In this document: piece after piece, positions 8,794-18,106 of the stretch
Position numbering within the stretch: position 1 is the stretch's first letter
Layout of the letters: each line of letters starts with the position of its first letter
Source: Pseudonocardia sp. 73-21
Lineage (GTDB): Bacteria; Actinomycetota; Actinomycetes; Mycobacteriales; Pseudonocardiaceae
Assembly: GCF_001899645.1 (NCBI RefSeq)
Contig: NZ_MKVV01000057.1
Coordinates: 34,353-98,352 of the forward strand
Reading direction: 5' to 3'
Length of the DNA stretch: 64,000 nt
Program-made: the position numbers and the translations under genes
Notes under the pieces: generated by a model
Database searches by the model: none
What the model was told of the DNA's origin: nothing
Seen by the model: only the letters and a program-made list of their open reading frames with translations

Positions 8794-9057
8794 ATGACCT
8801 ACCTCATGCCCGTCGAGACGCCGGTTGCCCCGAGCACGGCCGACCCGAATCCCGTAGTCCGCGACCGCGAAGGAACGCTGATGTTGCTCCACGAAGCACT
8901 GGCCAGATCCCGACAGCAAGAAGCCGAACAGGCCGCACGTGACCACGCCCTCGTCCGCAGCGTGACCGCGGGCCGGCGCTGGGCCCGGCTCGCCCGGTTC
9001 GCCGCGAGGCGCGCCGAGCGGGCCCGCACCGAAGCCCAGACCGTGCGGCTCGCCTGA
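8794..9057 (+). CDS. Small conserved-looking hypothetical protein
   Basis: An 87-aa protein of unknown function, with an AAGGAG ribosome site before ATG 8794. It begins with a short hydrophobic and proline-rich segment. The remainder is a strongly basic amphipathic helix rich in Ala, Arg and Glu (for example LARFAARRAERARTEAQ). It contains no cysteine pair, membrane segment or known motif. It lies 47 bases after whiB7 on the same strand and may be co-transcribed with it, which makes it a candidate stress-induced protein. That role is inference only. Confidence 0.65.
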   Translation: MTYLMPVETPVAPSTADPNPVVRDREGTLMLLHEALARSRQQEAEQAARDHALVRSVTAGRRWARLARFAARRAERARTEAQTVRLA

Positions 9058-9103
9058 TCGACAGGTAGGGCACCTCGCTCTGAGGGCACGGCAACCGAGA
9101 TGA

Positions 9104-9142
9104 CGACGACGCCCCGGTCGCGGAGTGACCGGGGCGTCGTCG
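9104..9142. terminator. Bidirectional hairpin terminator
   Basis: A perfect 16-bp stem (9104-9119 with 9127-9142, core GACGACGCCCCGGTC) closes a seven-base loop. It sits between the convergent small gene and the ABC1 kinase gene. There is no clear T-tract, so it is a typical high-GC actinobacterial hairpin that may serve both directions. Confidence 0.7.
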
Positions 9143-9150
9143 CCGTCCGC

Positions 9151-10485
9151 TCAGGTGGTGCTGTCGACGTCCTCGGCGTCGAAGATCCACGGCTGCCAGT
9201 GGTGGACGATGCCGCGCAAGGGGACGTCCACGTCGAGCTGGCAGAGCACGGCCAGCGTGCCCATCGTGACGCGGTGGATGAGCAGGTACTGCGGCGGGAG
9301 GTTGAGCTCGCGGCCGGTGTTGAACTGCGGGCTGCGCAGATCGCCGACGCGCTCCGCCTGGCTCTGGAGCCAGCGCCGGTTGAACCGGAAGCTGTCCTCG
9401 CGCAGCGGCTCGGTGAACGGCGACAGGTAGGCCTCCGCCTCCTCGGCACCCAGCTTCGACCCGGCGCGCAGGAAGCCCTCGTCGCGGAGCAGCTCCAGCA
9501 GATCGTCGGACCGGTTCTCCAGCGCGAGCCGCACCATGACCGACAACGGCCGGGGCAGGCCGTCGGGCAGCCGTGCCACGGCCCCGAAGTCGATGACCAT
9601 GAGCCGGCCGTCGTCGAGGACCTGGAAGTTGCCGGGATGCGGATCGGCGTGCAGGAGCCCGACCCGGGTGGGCGAGGAGTAGAGGAACTCGGCGAGCAGC
9701 GCCGCGACGGCGTCGCGTTCGGCCTGGTCGCCGGTGGTGATGACGTCCGACAGCTTCCGGCCGGTGACCCACTCGGACACCATGGCCTTCGGGGCCGACG
9801 CCACCACGCGCGGGACCTTGACCTGCTCGTCGTCCTCGAACGCGGCGGCGAAGATGCGCTGGTTCTCGGCCTCGTCGCGGTAGTCGAGCTCCTCCTCCAT
9901 GCGGTCGCGCAGCTCGGTGATCAATGGCTTGATCTCCAGGCCCGGCATGAGGGGCTGCATGACCCGGCTCATCCGGGACAGCTGCCGCAGGTCGGACCGC
10001 AGCGCCTCCTCTGCGCCCGGGTACTGCACCTTGACGGCGACGTCGCGGCCGTCGCGCCAGACCGCGCGGTGCACCTGCCCGATGCTCGCGGCCGCGGCGG
10101 GGGTCTCGTCGAAGTCCTGGAAGCGGGAGCGCCAGCCGCGTCCGAACTGCTCGGCCAGCATCCGGTGCACATCCGCGGGCGGCATCGGCGGCGCGGCCGA
10201 CTGCAGCTTGACCAGCGACTCGCGGAACGGTGCCGCGAACTCGTCGGGTATGGCGGCCTCGAACACGCTCAGGGCCTGGCCGAACTTCATGGCCCCGCCC
10301 TTGAGCTCACCCAGCACCTCGAACAGCTGCTCGGCACTCTTGGCCATCAGCTGCGCGGAGATCTGCTCACCGTCGCCACCCGCCAGCCTGCGGCCCCAGC
10401 CACCGACGGCCCGACCGGCCACCCCGAGAGGGAGGCTGGCGAGCTTCGCGGTGCGGGCCGCTGTGCGTCGGGGGATGTCGGTCAC
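9151..10485 (-). CDS. ABC1/AarF (UbiB-like) atypical kinase
   Basis: Protein of the ABC1/UbiB kinase-like family, 444 aa. It shows the family's KxGQ motif (MKFGQALS, residues 67-70), the Ala-rich loop variant AAASIGQVH, the AVKVQYPG lysine strand, LLHADPHPGNF as catalytic loop and VIDFGAV as metal-binding motif. Family members are ATPases linked to isoprenoid quinone or membrane lipid metabolism. In mycobacteria the homologue beside whiB7 (Rv3197) has been associated with macrolide resistance. GTG 10485 is the start. It is convergent with the whiB7 transcript and lies downstream of the ThiF-like gene on the same strand. Confidence 0.9.
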   Translation of the reverse strand: MTDIPRRTAARTAKLASLPLGVAGRAVGGWGRRLAGGDGEQISAQLMAKSAEQLFEVLGELKGGAMKFGQALSVFEAAIPDEFAAPFRESLVKLQSAAPPMPPADVHRMLAEQFGRGWRSRFQDFDETPAAAASIGQVHRAVWRDGRDVAVKVQYPGAEEALRSDLRQLSRMSRVMQPLMPGLEIKPLITELRDRMEEELDYRDEAENQRIFAAAFEDDEQVKVPRVVASAPKAMVSEWVTGRKLSDVITTGDQAERDAVAALLAEFLYSSPTRVGLLHADPHPGNFQVLDDGRLMVIDFGAVARLPDGLPRPLSVMVRLALENRSDDLLELLRDEGFLRAGSKLGAEEAEAYLSPFTEPLREDSFRFNRRWLQSQAERVGDLRSPQFNTGRELNLPPQYLLIHRVTMGTLAVLCQLDVDVPLRGIVHHWQPWIFDAEDVDSTT

Positions 10486-10558
10486 GACGGCTCCTCGCTG
10501 GCGCTCGTCGCCGTCGTGCCTGGCAGTGCTGCGCCGGATGGTGACCTCGCAAGCTCGC

Positions 10559-11587
10559 TCACGCTTTTATTGTGTCCCCATCCCCCTCCATCGCGCTCGT
10601 CGCACGGCCGTGGGAAGGCCCACCCGGGGCGGCTGCCGCCCGACAGTGGCACTCCGGATCGGCCGACCAGTCCCGCCGGCGCACGGTGCCCGCCGCGACG
10701 TCCAGCTCCAGCGTGGCGTCGAGCGTGGGTGGGACGGGACCCTCGACGTCCAGCGCGGCCAGCGCCTGGGCCGTGGCCAGGCCCACCGTGGCCGCGACGC
10801 ACGACGGATCAGCCCGCCCGGCCGTGCCCACCAGCTGCGCCGCCGCCAGCGGCCACTCCTCGTCCTGGGCGGTGCGCTGCAGCTCGATGCAGCTCAGGCA
10901 CGTGGAGCGGCCGGGGAGCACGAGCGGGCCGACGATCCCGACGCCGTCGCGGAGCCGTACCTGCAGGTGGGTGACGGCGTCGGCGTGCAGCGCGCTGAGG
11001 CCCACGGGCTGCGGGATCTCGTCGGCCAGCACGACGAGATCGGGGACGAGCCGCATCGGGGGCGGCCCGGTGCGCGCGCCCGGCACGAGCCGCGCCACCG
11101 CGCCCCGGGTGGCGGCGAGACGGTCGGCGCCCCGGTCGGCGTCGACGTAACCGGTGCCGAGATCGTCGGTGTGCACCTGGCCACGGGTGTCGGTGTGGAC
11201 CGTGCCGACACCGGCGAGCACGAGCCCGGTGACGATCCCGACCGCGAGCGGACCCCGGCCGGCGACCACGACGGTGCTGCTTGCCCGGCGCTGCACCCGG
11301 CGGGTGCCGGTGACGGCGTCGACCAGGGCTCCTGCTGCGCAGAGCTGGTGCAGGAGGTCCTCGGCGTCCTCCCGCACGGCCCCGCGCTCGACCGCCCGCG
11401 CCACCAGCAGGTGGGCGGTCGACGGGACGCCCACCTCGTCGAGCATCCCGGCGAGCGGCGGGGGGAGCCCCGTGACCGCGATCGCCACCGCGGGGTCGAG
11501 ACCGATCAGCCGCCCGCCCGCCCCGAGCGGGAGCACGGTGCGGTGGGGCGCCAACCGGACGACGGCGGGGAGTGGGGAAGCGGGCAT
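10559..11587 (-). CDS. ThiF/E1-like protein (cyclodehydratase-like zinc-tetrathiolate fold)
   Basis: A 342-aa protein with a central Rossmann segment (STVVVAGRGPLAVGIVTGL) and a cysteine pair TCLSC near residue 228, plus a C-terminal CHC near residue 326. Together these suggest the structural zinc site of ThiF/E1-like proteins, including the C-domain of azoline-forming cyclodehydratases. No YcaO gene or precursor peptide lies nearby, so a peptide-modifying role is not supported. The homologue in the same place in mycobacteria (Rv3196) is also uncharacterised. ATG 11587 is preferred to the in-frame 11656 because the extra 23 residues look like low-complexity leader sequence. Confidence 0.7.
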   Translation of the reverse strand: MPASPLPAVVRLAPHRTVLPLGAGGRLIGLDPAVAIAVTGLPPPLAGMLDEVGVPSTAHLLVARAVERGAVREDAEDLLHQLCAAGALVDAVTGTRRVQRRASSTVVVAGRGPLAVGIVTGLVLAGVGTVHTDTRGQVHTDDLGTGYVDADRGADRLAATRGAVARLVPGARTGPPPMRLVPDLVVLADEIPQPVGLSALHADAVTHLQVRLRDGVGIVGPLVLPGRSTCLSCIELQRTAQDEEWPLAAAQLVGTAGRADPSCVAATVGLATAQALAALDVEGPVPPTLDATLELDVAAGTVRRRDWSADPECHCRAAAAPGGPSHGRATSAMEGDGDTIKA

Positions 11588-11715
11588 GGGCCGATCGTGC
11601 CCGGACGCGCCCGATCGTGCGTCGGGTTGTCCACAGGTGAGGCGGCCTGTGGACAACCCGTACCCATTGCCTCGGCCGGGACCGCCGCGGGACCGCCGGG
11701 GACTAAGCTGGGCGG

Positions 11716-12288
11716 ATGGCGCAGCCCTCGGTCGTCGAGGTCCGACGCAGTGATCGCCGCCGGCGCATGGTCAGCGCCCGGCGCGAGGGCGACACTGTGA
11801 TCGTCTTCATCCCCGGCTGGATGAGCGAGTCGGAGGAACGTCGCTGGGTCGACGAGATGGTCAGCAGGCTCGAACGCAGCGAGGCCCGCCGCCGCTCACC
11901 CGCCCGCACCGGCGACGACGCGCTGCGCACCCGCAGCATGGAGCTCTCCCGGCGCTACCTGGAGGGCCGGGCCGAGCCCACCACCGTGCGGTGGGTGCCG
12001 CCGATGCGCACGCGCTGGGCGTCGTGCACGCCCGCCGACGGCACCATCCGCATCAGCGAACGGCTCCGTGACGCCCCGGGCTGGGTGGTCGACTACGTGC
12101 TCGTCCACGAGCTCACCCACCTGCTCGAACCGGGCCACGACGCCAAGTTCTGGGCGTGGGTGCAGCGCTACCCGCGGACGGAGCGGGCGATGGGCTACCT
12201 CGAGGGCCTCTCCGCGGCGGCCGGGCTCGGCCTCGTCGGCCTGGACGGCGACGAGCCCGAGGAGCTGGCCGAGGTCGAGTCGGCCTGA
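11716..12288 (+). CDS. YgjP-like (DUF45) metallopeptidase
   Basis: A 190-aa zinc-metallopeptidase-like protein. The active-site helix [16 protein letters not shown] (HELTH at residues 131-135, third histidine near 140) matches the YgjP/SprT-like HExxH-x-GH arrangement. Upstream, the [13 protein letters not shown] strand is also typical of DUF45 proteins. The function is not established in most bacteria; relatives are thought to act on DNA-bound or damaged proteins. It faces the DUF2342 zincin, with stop codons four bases apart, so this locus holds two zinc-protease-fold genes end to end. Confidence 0.88.
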   Translation: MAQPSVVEVRRSDRRRRMVSARREGDTVIVFIPGWMSESEERRWVDEMVSRLERSEARRRSPARTGDDALRTRSMELSRRYLEGRAEPTTVRWVPPMRTRWASCTPADGTIRISERLRDAPGWVVDYVLVHELTHLLEPGHDAKFWAWVQRYPRTERAMGYLEGLSAAAGLGLVGLDGDEPEELAEVESA

Positions 12289-12291
12289 GGG

Positions 12292-13686
12292 TCAGTCCTT
12301 CTTCTCGCCCCCGGGCTTCTCGTCGGGGTCGTCGGGGGCCTTCTCGTTGGCGAGCTTCTCGAGCTCGGCGATCGGGTCGCTGGCGTCGTCGCGGGCGGCG
12401 AACGCGGCAGGATCGTCGAGGTCGTCGGCGGTCGGGATGAGGTCGGGGTGGGCCCAGAGGGCGTCGCGACCCGCGATGCCGCGCTGCTCCCCGAGCAGCC
12501 GCCACAGCTCGGCGGCGTCGCGCAGCCGCCGCGGCCGCAGCTCGAGCCCCACCACGGTGGCGAAGGTCTGCTCGGCGGGCCCGCCGGACGCGCGGCGACG
12601 GCGCAGCGTCTCGCGCATCGCCTCGGCGCCGGGCAGGCGGTCGCCGACGGCCTCGGCCACGACGGCGTCCACCCAGCCCTCGATGAGCGCCAGCATGGTC
12701 TCGAGACGGGCGAGGGCGGCCTTCTGCTCCGGGGTGGTCTCGGGATCGAACATCCCGCCCTGCATGGCCTCCTCGATGGCCGCGGGGTTGGACGGGTCGA
12801 TGCCGCGGGCGAGCTCCTCGATGCGCGAGGTGTCGACGCGGATGCCCTGCGCGTACTGCTCGACGGCGCCGAGCAGGCGCTCCTTGAGCCAGCCGACGTG
12901 GACGAACAGCCGCTGGTGGGCGGCCTCGCGGGCGGCCAGGAAGATGAGCACCTCGCTGGCCGGCCGGTCGAGGTCCTTGGTGAACTTCTCGACGTTCTCC
13001 GGCAGCAGAGCGGCGACCCGGTCGGGACCGACGGGGATGCCGATCTCGGTGGAGGTGAGCACCTCGGCGGCGAGCTGCGCGAGGCCCTGGCCGAGCTGGC
13101 TGCCGAACGCGAGCCCGCCCATCTGGCCCAGCATCGCCATCATCGGGCCCGCGGCCTCGCGGGCCTCGGCGGGCAGCCCCTCGACCCACGCGCCGGCGAC
13201 GCGCTGCGCGACGGGGTCGCACAGCCGCTTCCACGTGGGCATGCTCGCGTCCACCCACTCGGTGGCCGACCACGCCTTGTGCTCGGTGGCCCCGGCCGGG
13301 AAGTCGGTGGCGGCGTCGAGCCACAGCTCGGCCAGCTTCAGCGCGTCGCTGACGGCGGCGCGCTGCGCCCCGGTGAGCGAGGAGGTCTTCGCGGCGAGCT
13401 GCTGGTGGGCGAGCTGCGCGGCCAGGTCGTAGTTGACCGGCCCGCCGCCGCTGTTCTGCGCCTGGCTCAGCATCTGCCCGAGCTGGGTGAGCATCTGCCC
13501 GAGCTGGCTGACGTCGAAGCCCCCGGCGCCGCCCATCCCCGGCAACCCCGGGAAGCCGCCCGGGGGCATGCCGGGCAGGTTGCCGAAACCGAACGGGTCC
13601 TGCGGACCGTCGCCCGGACGCTCCGGCTTCTTGTCGTCGTCACGGTCGCGGTCAGCGGGCCCGAACCCGAACGGGGTGTCGCTCAT
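12292..13686 (-). CDS. DUF2342 zinc-dependent metalloprotease-like protein
   Basis: A 464-aa protein of the actinobacterial DUF2342/zincin-like family. The N-terminal 60 residues are a flexible Gly/Pro/Phe-rich stretch (GFGNLPGMPPGGFPG). The core holds the divergent metal helix LAAREAAHQRLF, in which a Glu/His pair replaces canonical HExxH. A Gly/Met-rich segment (MMAMLGQMGGLAFGSQLGQGL) precedes it. The homologue in mycobacteria (Rv3195) lies in the same order. The catalytic status is uncertain because the helix lacks the full motif. The gene diverges from the PDZ/Lon-like protease, so the region 13687-13868 should hold both promoters. Confidence 0.85.
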   Translation of the reverse strand: MSDTPFGFGPADRDRDDDKKPERPGDGPQDPFGFGNLPGMPPGGFPGLPGMGGAGGFDVSQLGQMLTQLGQMLSQAQNSGGGPVNYDLAAQLAHQQLAAKTSSLTGAQRAAVSDALKLAELWLDAATDFPAGATEHKAWSATEWVDASMPTWKRLCDPVAQRVAGAWVEGLPAEAREAAGPMMAMLGQMGGLAFGSQLGQGLAQLAAEVLTSTEIGIPVGPDRVAALLPENVEKFTKDLDRPASEVLIFLAAREAAHQRLFVHVGWLKERLLGAVEQYAQGIRVDTSRIEELARGIDPSNPAAIEEAMQGGMFDPETTPEQKAALARLETMLALIEGWVDAVVAEAVGDRLPGAEAMRETLRRRRASGGPAEQTFATVVGLELRPRRLRDAAELWRLLGEQRGIAGRDALWAHPDLIPTADDLDDPAAFAARDDASDPIAELEKLANEKAPDDPDEKPGGEKKD

Positions 13687-13868
13687 GGCACCACGGTACG
13701 CGTGACGAGCGGGGTCACGCCTTCAGTGAGGCCGTGGAGATGCTGAGAACGCGCCCCGCGCGGGCCGGGCGGCAGCCCGGACGCCGCGGCCCCGACCCCG
13801 GGGTACGTGGGTTCGATCACGGCACCACCGTACGAGGAGCCCACCGGGGCGCCGCATAAGGTCGCGGA

Positions 13869-14885
13869 GTGAATCACCGCACGTGGACGGTCGTCTGCGC
13901 CGGGCTGCTGGCCCTGGCGCTCGGAGTGCTCGGGGCGACGTTGCCGGTGCCGCTGGTCGCGCTCGGACCCGGCCCGACGTTCAACACGCTGGGCGAGGTC
14001 GACGGCACCATGGTCGTGGCCGTCAAGGGTCTGCCGACCTACCCGACGGCGGGCAACCTGAACATGACGACGGTGTCGGTCACCGACCGGCTGACGCTGT
14101 TCAACGCGATCGGCTTCTGGGCGGCCCGTGACCACCAGGTCGTCCCGCGGGACACGGTGTTCCCGCCGGACAAGAGCGCCGAGCAGGTCCAGCAGGAGAA
14201 CACCGACCAGTTCGCCTCGTCGGAGGCCAACGCCGAGGTGGCGGCGCTGACCGACCTCAAGCTGCCCACCCGGGTGGTCGTCTCGGCGCTGACCGCCGGC
14301 TCGCCCGCCACCGGCCGTCTGCAGCCGGGCGACGAGCTCGTCACCGTCGCGGGCAAGGCCGTGTCCACCCCCCAGCAGGTGTCCGACGCGCTGACCGGCA
14401 CGAAGCCCGGGCAGTCCGTGGTGATCACCTACAAGCGCGACGGGAAGCAGGCCGATGCCACCGTCGTCCTGGGGGCCAACCCGAGCCTGCCCCAGGGGTT
14501 CCTGGGCGTGCGGCCCGGCATCGAGCCGTTGGGCGGTGACATCACGATCAGTCTGGGCGACATCGGCGGACCGTCGGCCGGGCTGATGTTCACGCTCGCG
14601 GTGATCGACAAGCTGACGCCCGGCGAGCTGAACGGCGGCCGGTTCATCGCCGGCACGGGCACGATCGACCCCGACGGCACCGTCGGCCCCATCGGCGGCA
14701 TCCCGTTCAAGATGATGGCGGCGAGGGCGGCCGGGGCCACCACCTTCCTGGTCCCGGCCGCCAACTGCGCGGAGGCCGCGGCCAACGATCCCGACGGACT
14801 CTCGCTCGTCCGCGTGGGCACGTTGGGCGACGCGCTGACCGCACTGGATGCGCTGAGAGCGAACAAGCCCGTCGTCGGCTGCTGA
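13869..14885 (+). CDS. PDZ domain Lon-like serine protease (YlbL family), membrane anchored
   Basis: A 338-aa protease. It has an N-terminal transmembrane/signal segment (about residues 7-30), a PDZ domain (about 125-200, with SPATGRLQPGDELVTV) and a Lon-type S16 domain. The catalytic dyad is Ser236 in GGPSAGLMF and Lys281 in PFKMMAARAAG, spaced as in Lon. It should act on the outer face of the membrane. The homologue in mycobacteria (Rv3194c) sits beside UPF0182, as here. The start is GTG 13869. UPF0182 follows 96 bases later on the same strand. Confidence 0.92.
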   Translation: MNHRTWTVVCAGLLALALGVLGATLPVPLVALGPGPTFNTLGEVDGTMVVAVKGLPTYPTAGNLNMTTVSVTDRLTLFNAIGFWAARDHQVVPRDTVFPPDKSAEQVQQENTDQFASSEANAEVAALTDLKLPTRVVVSALTAGSPATGRLQPGDELVTVAGKAVSTPQQVSDALTGTKPGQSVVITYKRDGKQADATVVLGANPSLPQGFLGVRPGIEPLGGDITISLGDIGGPSAGLMFTLAVIDKLTPGELNGGRFIAGTGTIDPDGTVGPIGGIPFKMMAARAAGATTFLVPAANCAEAAANDPDGLSLVRVGTLGDALTALDALRANKPVVGC

Positions 14886-14981
14886 AAACCCCCCAAAGCG
14901 CGCATTCGAGGCCCGAACGGGAACCCCACACGCCGTCCGTAGAGTTGTGTGGGAAGTAACCCGAAGACTGGAGCGTGCCCT

Positions 14982-17957
14982 GTGGCCATGCGGCCCCCGG
15001 TGGGATCCCCGACGTTGACCCGCCGTACCCGGATCCTGCTGATCGTGGCGGGGATCCTCGTGCTGCTGCTGCTCGGTGGCTCCCGCCTGCTGAATCTCTA
15101 CGTGGACTGGCTCTGGTTCGGTGAGGTCGGCTTCCGCAGCGTCTTCAGCACCAAGCTGTTCACCAACATCCTGCTGTTCCTGATCGGCGGACTGCTGATC
15201 GGCGGGCTGGCGGCGCTGTCGATGTGGATCGCGTACCGGTCCCGTCCGGTGTTCGTGCCGGTCACCGGCCCCGAGGACCCGATCGCCCGCTACCGCACGC
15301 TGATCATCCAGCGGGTGCGGCTGTTCGCCATCGGCATCCCGGTGGTGATCGGGCTGATCGCGGGCTTCGCCTCGCAGGCGCCGGGCAACTGGCAGCTGGT
15401 GCAGCTGTTCCTCAACTCCACGCCGTTCGGCACCACCGACCCGGTGTTCAACACCGACATCAGCTTCTACACGTTCCAGCTGCCGTTCTACCGGTTCCTG
15501 CTGGACTGGCTGTTCGTCGCGGTCGCCATCGGCTTCATCGTCGCGCTCGTCACCCACTACATCTTCGGCGGCATCCGGCTCTCGGGCCGTGCGGGCCAGG
15601 TCTCGGGCGCCGCCCGGGCCCAGCTCGCCGTCCTGGCGGGCGTGTTCGTGCTGCTGAAGGCCGTCGCGTACTTCTTCGACCGCTACGAGCTGCTGTTCTC
15701 GCAGCGCAGCGACATCTTCGACGGCGCCACCTACACGGATCTCAACGCGGTGATGCCGGCCAAGCTGATCCTGCTGTTCATCTCGATCATCTGCGCGGCG
15801 GCGTTCTTCGCCGCGGTGTTCCGTCGCAACCTGCAGCTCCCGGCGATCGCCACCGTGCTCCTGGTGCTCTCCAGCGTGCTCATCGGCGCCGCGTGGCCGC
15901 AGGTGCTGCAGCAGTTCGTGGTGGCCCCCAACGCGAACGTGCGCGAGGCGCTGCCGATCCAGCGCAACATCGACGCCACCCGGCAGGCGTTCGGTCTCGG
16001 GCCGGACAAGGTCACCGAGGTGCCGTTCAGCGGCACGTCCTCGGCCACACCGCAGGCGGTCCGCAACGACACGGCCACCGTGTCCAACATCCGCCTGCTC
16101 GACCCGGCGAAGATCTCCGACACGTTCAACCAGCTCCAGCAGGGCAAGGCGTTCTACGGCTTCCCGTCGAAGCTCGACATCGACCGGTACACCACCAACG
16201 TCAACGGCGCGCCCAAGACGCAGGACTACATCGTCGCGGCGCGCGAGCTCAACCCGTCGGGGCTGTCGGGCAACCAGACCGACTGGATCAACCGGCACCT
16301 CGTCTACACCCACGGCAACGGCCTGGTGGTCGCACCGGCCAACCAGGTCAACGCCACCCTGGAGGACACCGGGGGTCAGAGCGGCCTCCCGGTCTTCACC
16401 TCGATCGACGTGTCCACCGACCAGTCCAAGATTCCGGAGAGCCTGCGGATCGCCCAGCCCCGCGTGTACTACGGCGAGGGCCTCGACTCCGACGGTACCG
16501 GCTACTCGATCGTCGGAGCCCCGCAGGGCGCCACGCCGCGCGAGTACGACACCGACAGCTCCAACTACACCTACACCGGCAAGGGCGGGGTGTCGCTGAG
16601 CAGCTTCGTCAACCGGGCCGCCTTCTCGCTGCTCTACGGCGAGCGCAACATCCTGTTCAACAGCTCGATCAACGCCGACTCGAAGATCATGTACGTCCGG
16701 GACCCCGCCAAGCGGGTCCAGGCGGTCGCCCCGTGGCTGACCACGGACTCCGACCCCTACCCGGCCGTGGTGGGCGGCAAGCTCACCTGGATCGTCGACG
16801 GCTACACCACGCTCGCGAACTACCCGTACTCGCAGTCGATGTCGCTCGGGCAGGCCACCGCCGACGCCCAGCAGGGCCTGACCACCCGCCAGCCCGACCA
16901 GCAGGTCAGCTACCTGCGCAACTCGGTGAAGGCCACCGTCGACGCCTACGACGGCACCGTCACGCTCTACGAGTTCGACCAGAACGACCCGGTGCTCAAG
17001 ACCTGGATGAAGGCCTTCCCCGACACGGTGCAGCCGGTGTCGGCGATCAGCCAGGACCTCCGGGCGCACTTCCGCTACCCGGAGGACCAGTTCAAGGTCC
17101 AGCGCGAACTGCTCACGAAGTACCACGTGGACGACCCGAACGAGTTCTACGGCGGATCGTCGTTCTGGGCGGTGCCATCGGACCCGACGGCGGCACCCGG
17201 CAGTGGGAGTGATGCGGCGCAACCGCCGTACTACGTGCTGGCCGGACAACCCGGCGCGGAGGGGGCCTCCACGCCCTCGTTCCAGATCACGAGCGCGCTC
17301 GTGTTCAACAACAGGCAGATCATGTCGGCCTACGTCTCGGCGAGCTCCGATCCGGACACCTACGGCAAGATCACCGTGCTGCAGCTACCCACCACACCGC
17401 AGACGAGAGGTCCGCAACAGGTGCAGACGGCCTTCGTCGGTGCGCCGCAGGTGAGCTCCGACATCAGCCTGTTGTCCCGTGGTGGGCAGAGCTCGATCCA
17501 GTACGGCAACCTGCTCACGTTGCCCGTGGCGGGCGGGTTGCTGTTCGTCGAACCGATCTACATCGAACGGGCGGGCCAGGACACGTCCTACCCGCAGCTG
17601 GCGAAGGTGCTGGTGTCGTTCGGCGACAAGATCGGTTACGGGGCGAGCCTCCCGGACGCGCTCAACCAGCTGTTCGGGACGGGCGCCGGTGACACGGCCA
17701 CGGGCAGTACGCCGGGTGGCGCGAGTCCGCCGGCCACGGGTGGCACGACGCCGCCGGCCACGGGTGGCACGACGCCGCCGGCCACGGGCTCGAACCCGGC
17801 GGCCGTCGCGGCGGCGGCGGCGATCCAGTCGGCCCTGACGCAGCTGCAGGCGGCGCAGAGGTCCGGTGACTTCACGGCCCAGGGCCAGGCGCTCGCGGCC
17901 CTGGACAAGGCCGCGAAGGACTTCCAGGCGGCCCAGAAAGCCACCTCCGGAGGCTGA
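14982..17957 (+). CDS. UPF0182 family membrane protein
   Basis: A very large (991 aa) membrane protein of unknown function, conserved in actinobacteria next to the YlbL-type protease. The N-terminal third has about seven hydrophobic helices, the first at RILLIVAGILVLLLLGG. The middle 600 residues are an extracytoplasmic domain rich in Tyr and Asn. The C-terminus is a Thr/Pro/Gly repeat linker followed by an Ala/Gln-rich helix (AIQSALTQLQAAQRSGDF) of the kind found at the end of this family. GTG 14982 (or ATG 14988) is chosen because an ACTGGAG site lies about ten bases upstream; the longer ORF has no support. Confidence 0.92.
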   Translation: MAMRPPVGSPTLTRRTRILLIVAGILVLLLLGGSRLLNLYVDWLWFGEVGFRSVFSTKLFTNILLFLIGGLLIGGLAALSMWIAYRSRPVFVPVTGPEDPIARYRTLIIQRVRLFAIGIPVVIGLIAGFASQAPGNWQLVQLFLNSTPFGTTDPVFNTDISFYTFQLPFYRFLLDWLFVAVAIGFIVALVTHYIFGGIRLSGRAGQVSGAARAQLAVLAGVFVLLKAVAYFFDRYELLFSQRSDIFDGATYTDLNAVMPAKLILLFISIICAAAFFAAVFRRNLQLPAIATVLLVLSSVLIGAAWPQVLQQFVVAPNANVREALPIQRNIDATRQAFGLGPDKVTEVPFSGTSSATPQAVRNDTATVSNIRLLDPAKISDTFNQLQQGKAFYGFPSKLDIDRYTTNVNGAPKTQDYIVAARELNPSGLSGNQTDWINRHLVYTHGNGLVVAPANQVNATLEDTGGQSGLPVFTSIDVSTDQSKIPESLRIAQPRVYYGEGLDSDGTGYSIVGAPQGATPREYDTDSSNYTYTGKGGVSLSSFVNRAAFSLLYGERNILFNSSINADSKIMYVRDPAKRVQAVAPWLTTDSDPYPAVVGGKLTWIVDGYTTLANYPYSQSMSLGQATADAQQGLTTRQPDQQVSYLRNSVKATVDAYDGTVTLYEFDQNDPVLKTWMKAFPDTVQPVSAISQDLRAHFRYPEDQFKVQRELLTKYHVDDPNEFYGGSSFWAVPSDPTAAPGSGSDAAQPPYYVLAGQPGAEGASTPSFQITSALVFNNRQIMSAYVSASSDPDTYGKITVLQLPTTPQTRGPQQVQTAFVGAPQVSSDISLLSRGGQSSIQYGNLLTLPVAGGLLFVEPIYIERAGQDTSYPQLAKVLVSFGDKIGYGASLPDALNQLFGTGAGDTATGSTPGGASPPATGGTTPPATGGTTPPATGSNPAAVAAAAAIQSALTQLQAAQRSGDFTAQGQALAALDKAAKDFQAAQKATSGG
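17730..17788 (+). repeat. 24-bp tandem coding repeat in UPF0182
   Basis: Two full copies and one partial copy of a 24-bp unit (17730-17753, 17754-17777, then 11 matching bases) encode the Thr/Pro/Gly linker (PATGGTTP units). The copies are identical at the DNA level, which suggests recent slippage expansion. This is a protein linker, not a CRISPR or regulatory repeat. Confidence 0.85.
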
Positions 17958-17971
17958 CCGCCGGCACGACC

Positions 17972-18005
17972 GCCGCCCCACGGACGCACGATCCCGTGGG
18001 GCGGC
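17972..18005 (+). terminator. Hairpin terminator after UPF0182
   Basis: A perfect 12-bp stem (GCCGCCCCACGG 17972-17983 with CCGTGGGGCGGC 17994-18005) and ten-base loop lie 14 bases after the stop codon, followed by GTGTTGTG. This is typical for a high-GC intrinsic or hairpin-only terminator. The remaining 100 bases to the tRNA hold only its promoter region. Confidence 0.75.
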
Positions 18006-18106
18006 CGTGTTGTGCCGCTCGACCTGCGGCAACGCGAAGGGGTACCCCCCGCGGCGGGAGTGTTTCGGGCCGGTGTACTGTCGTAGACACAACAGAACAA
18101 CAGCGG

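Noticed and set aside
13683..17249. Very long minus-strand open frame opposite UPF0182 (about 1190 codons)
   Set aside because: It is antisense to a conserved membrane protein, and its translation is Arg/Gly/Asp/His-rich low complexity caused by GC-skewed codons. It has no domain and no ribosome site.
17730..17788. CRISPR-like direct repeats
   Set aside because: The units are contiguous, have no spacers and encode a Thr/Pro/Gly linker in frame.
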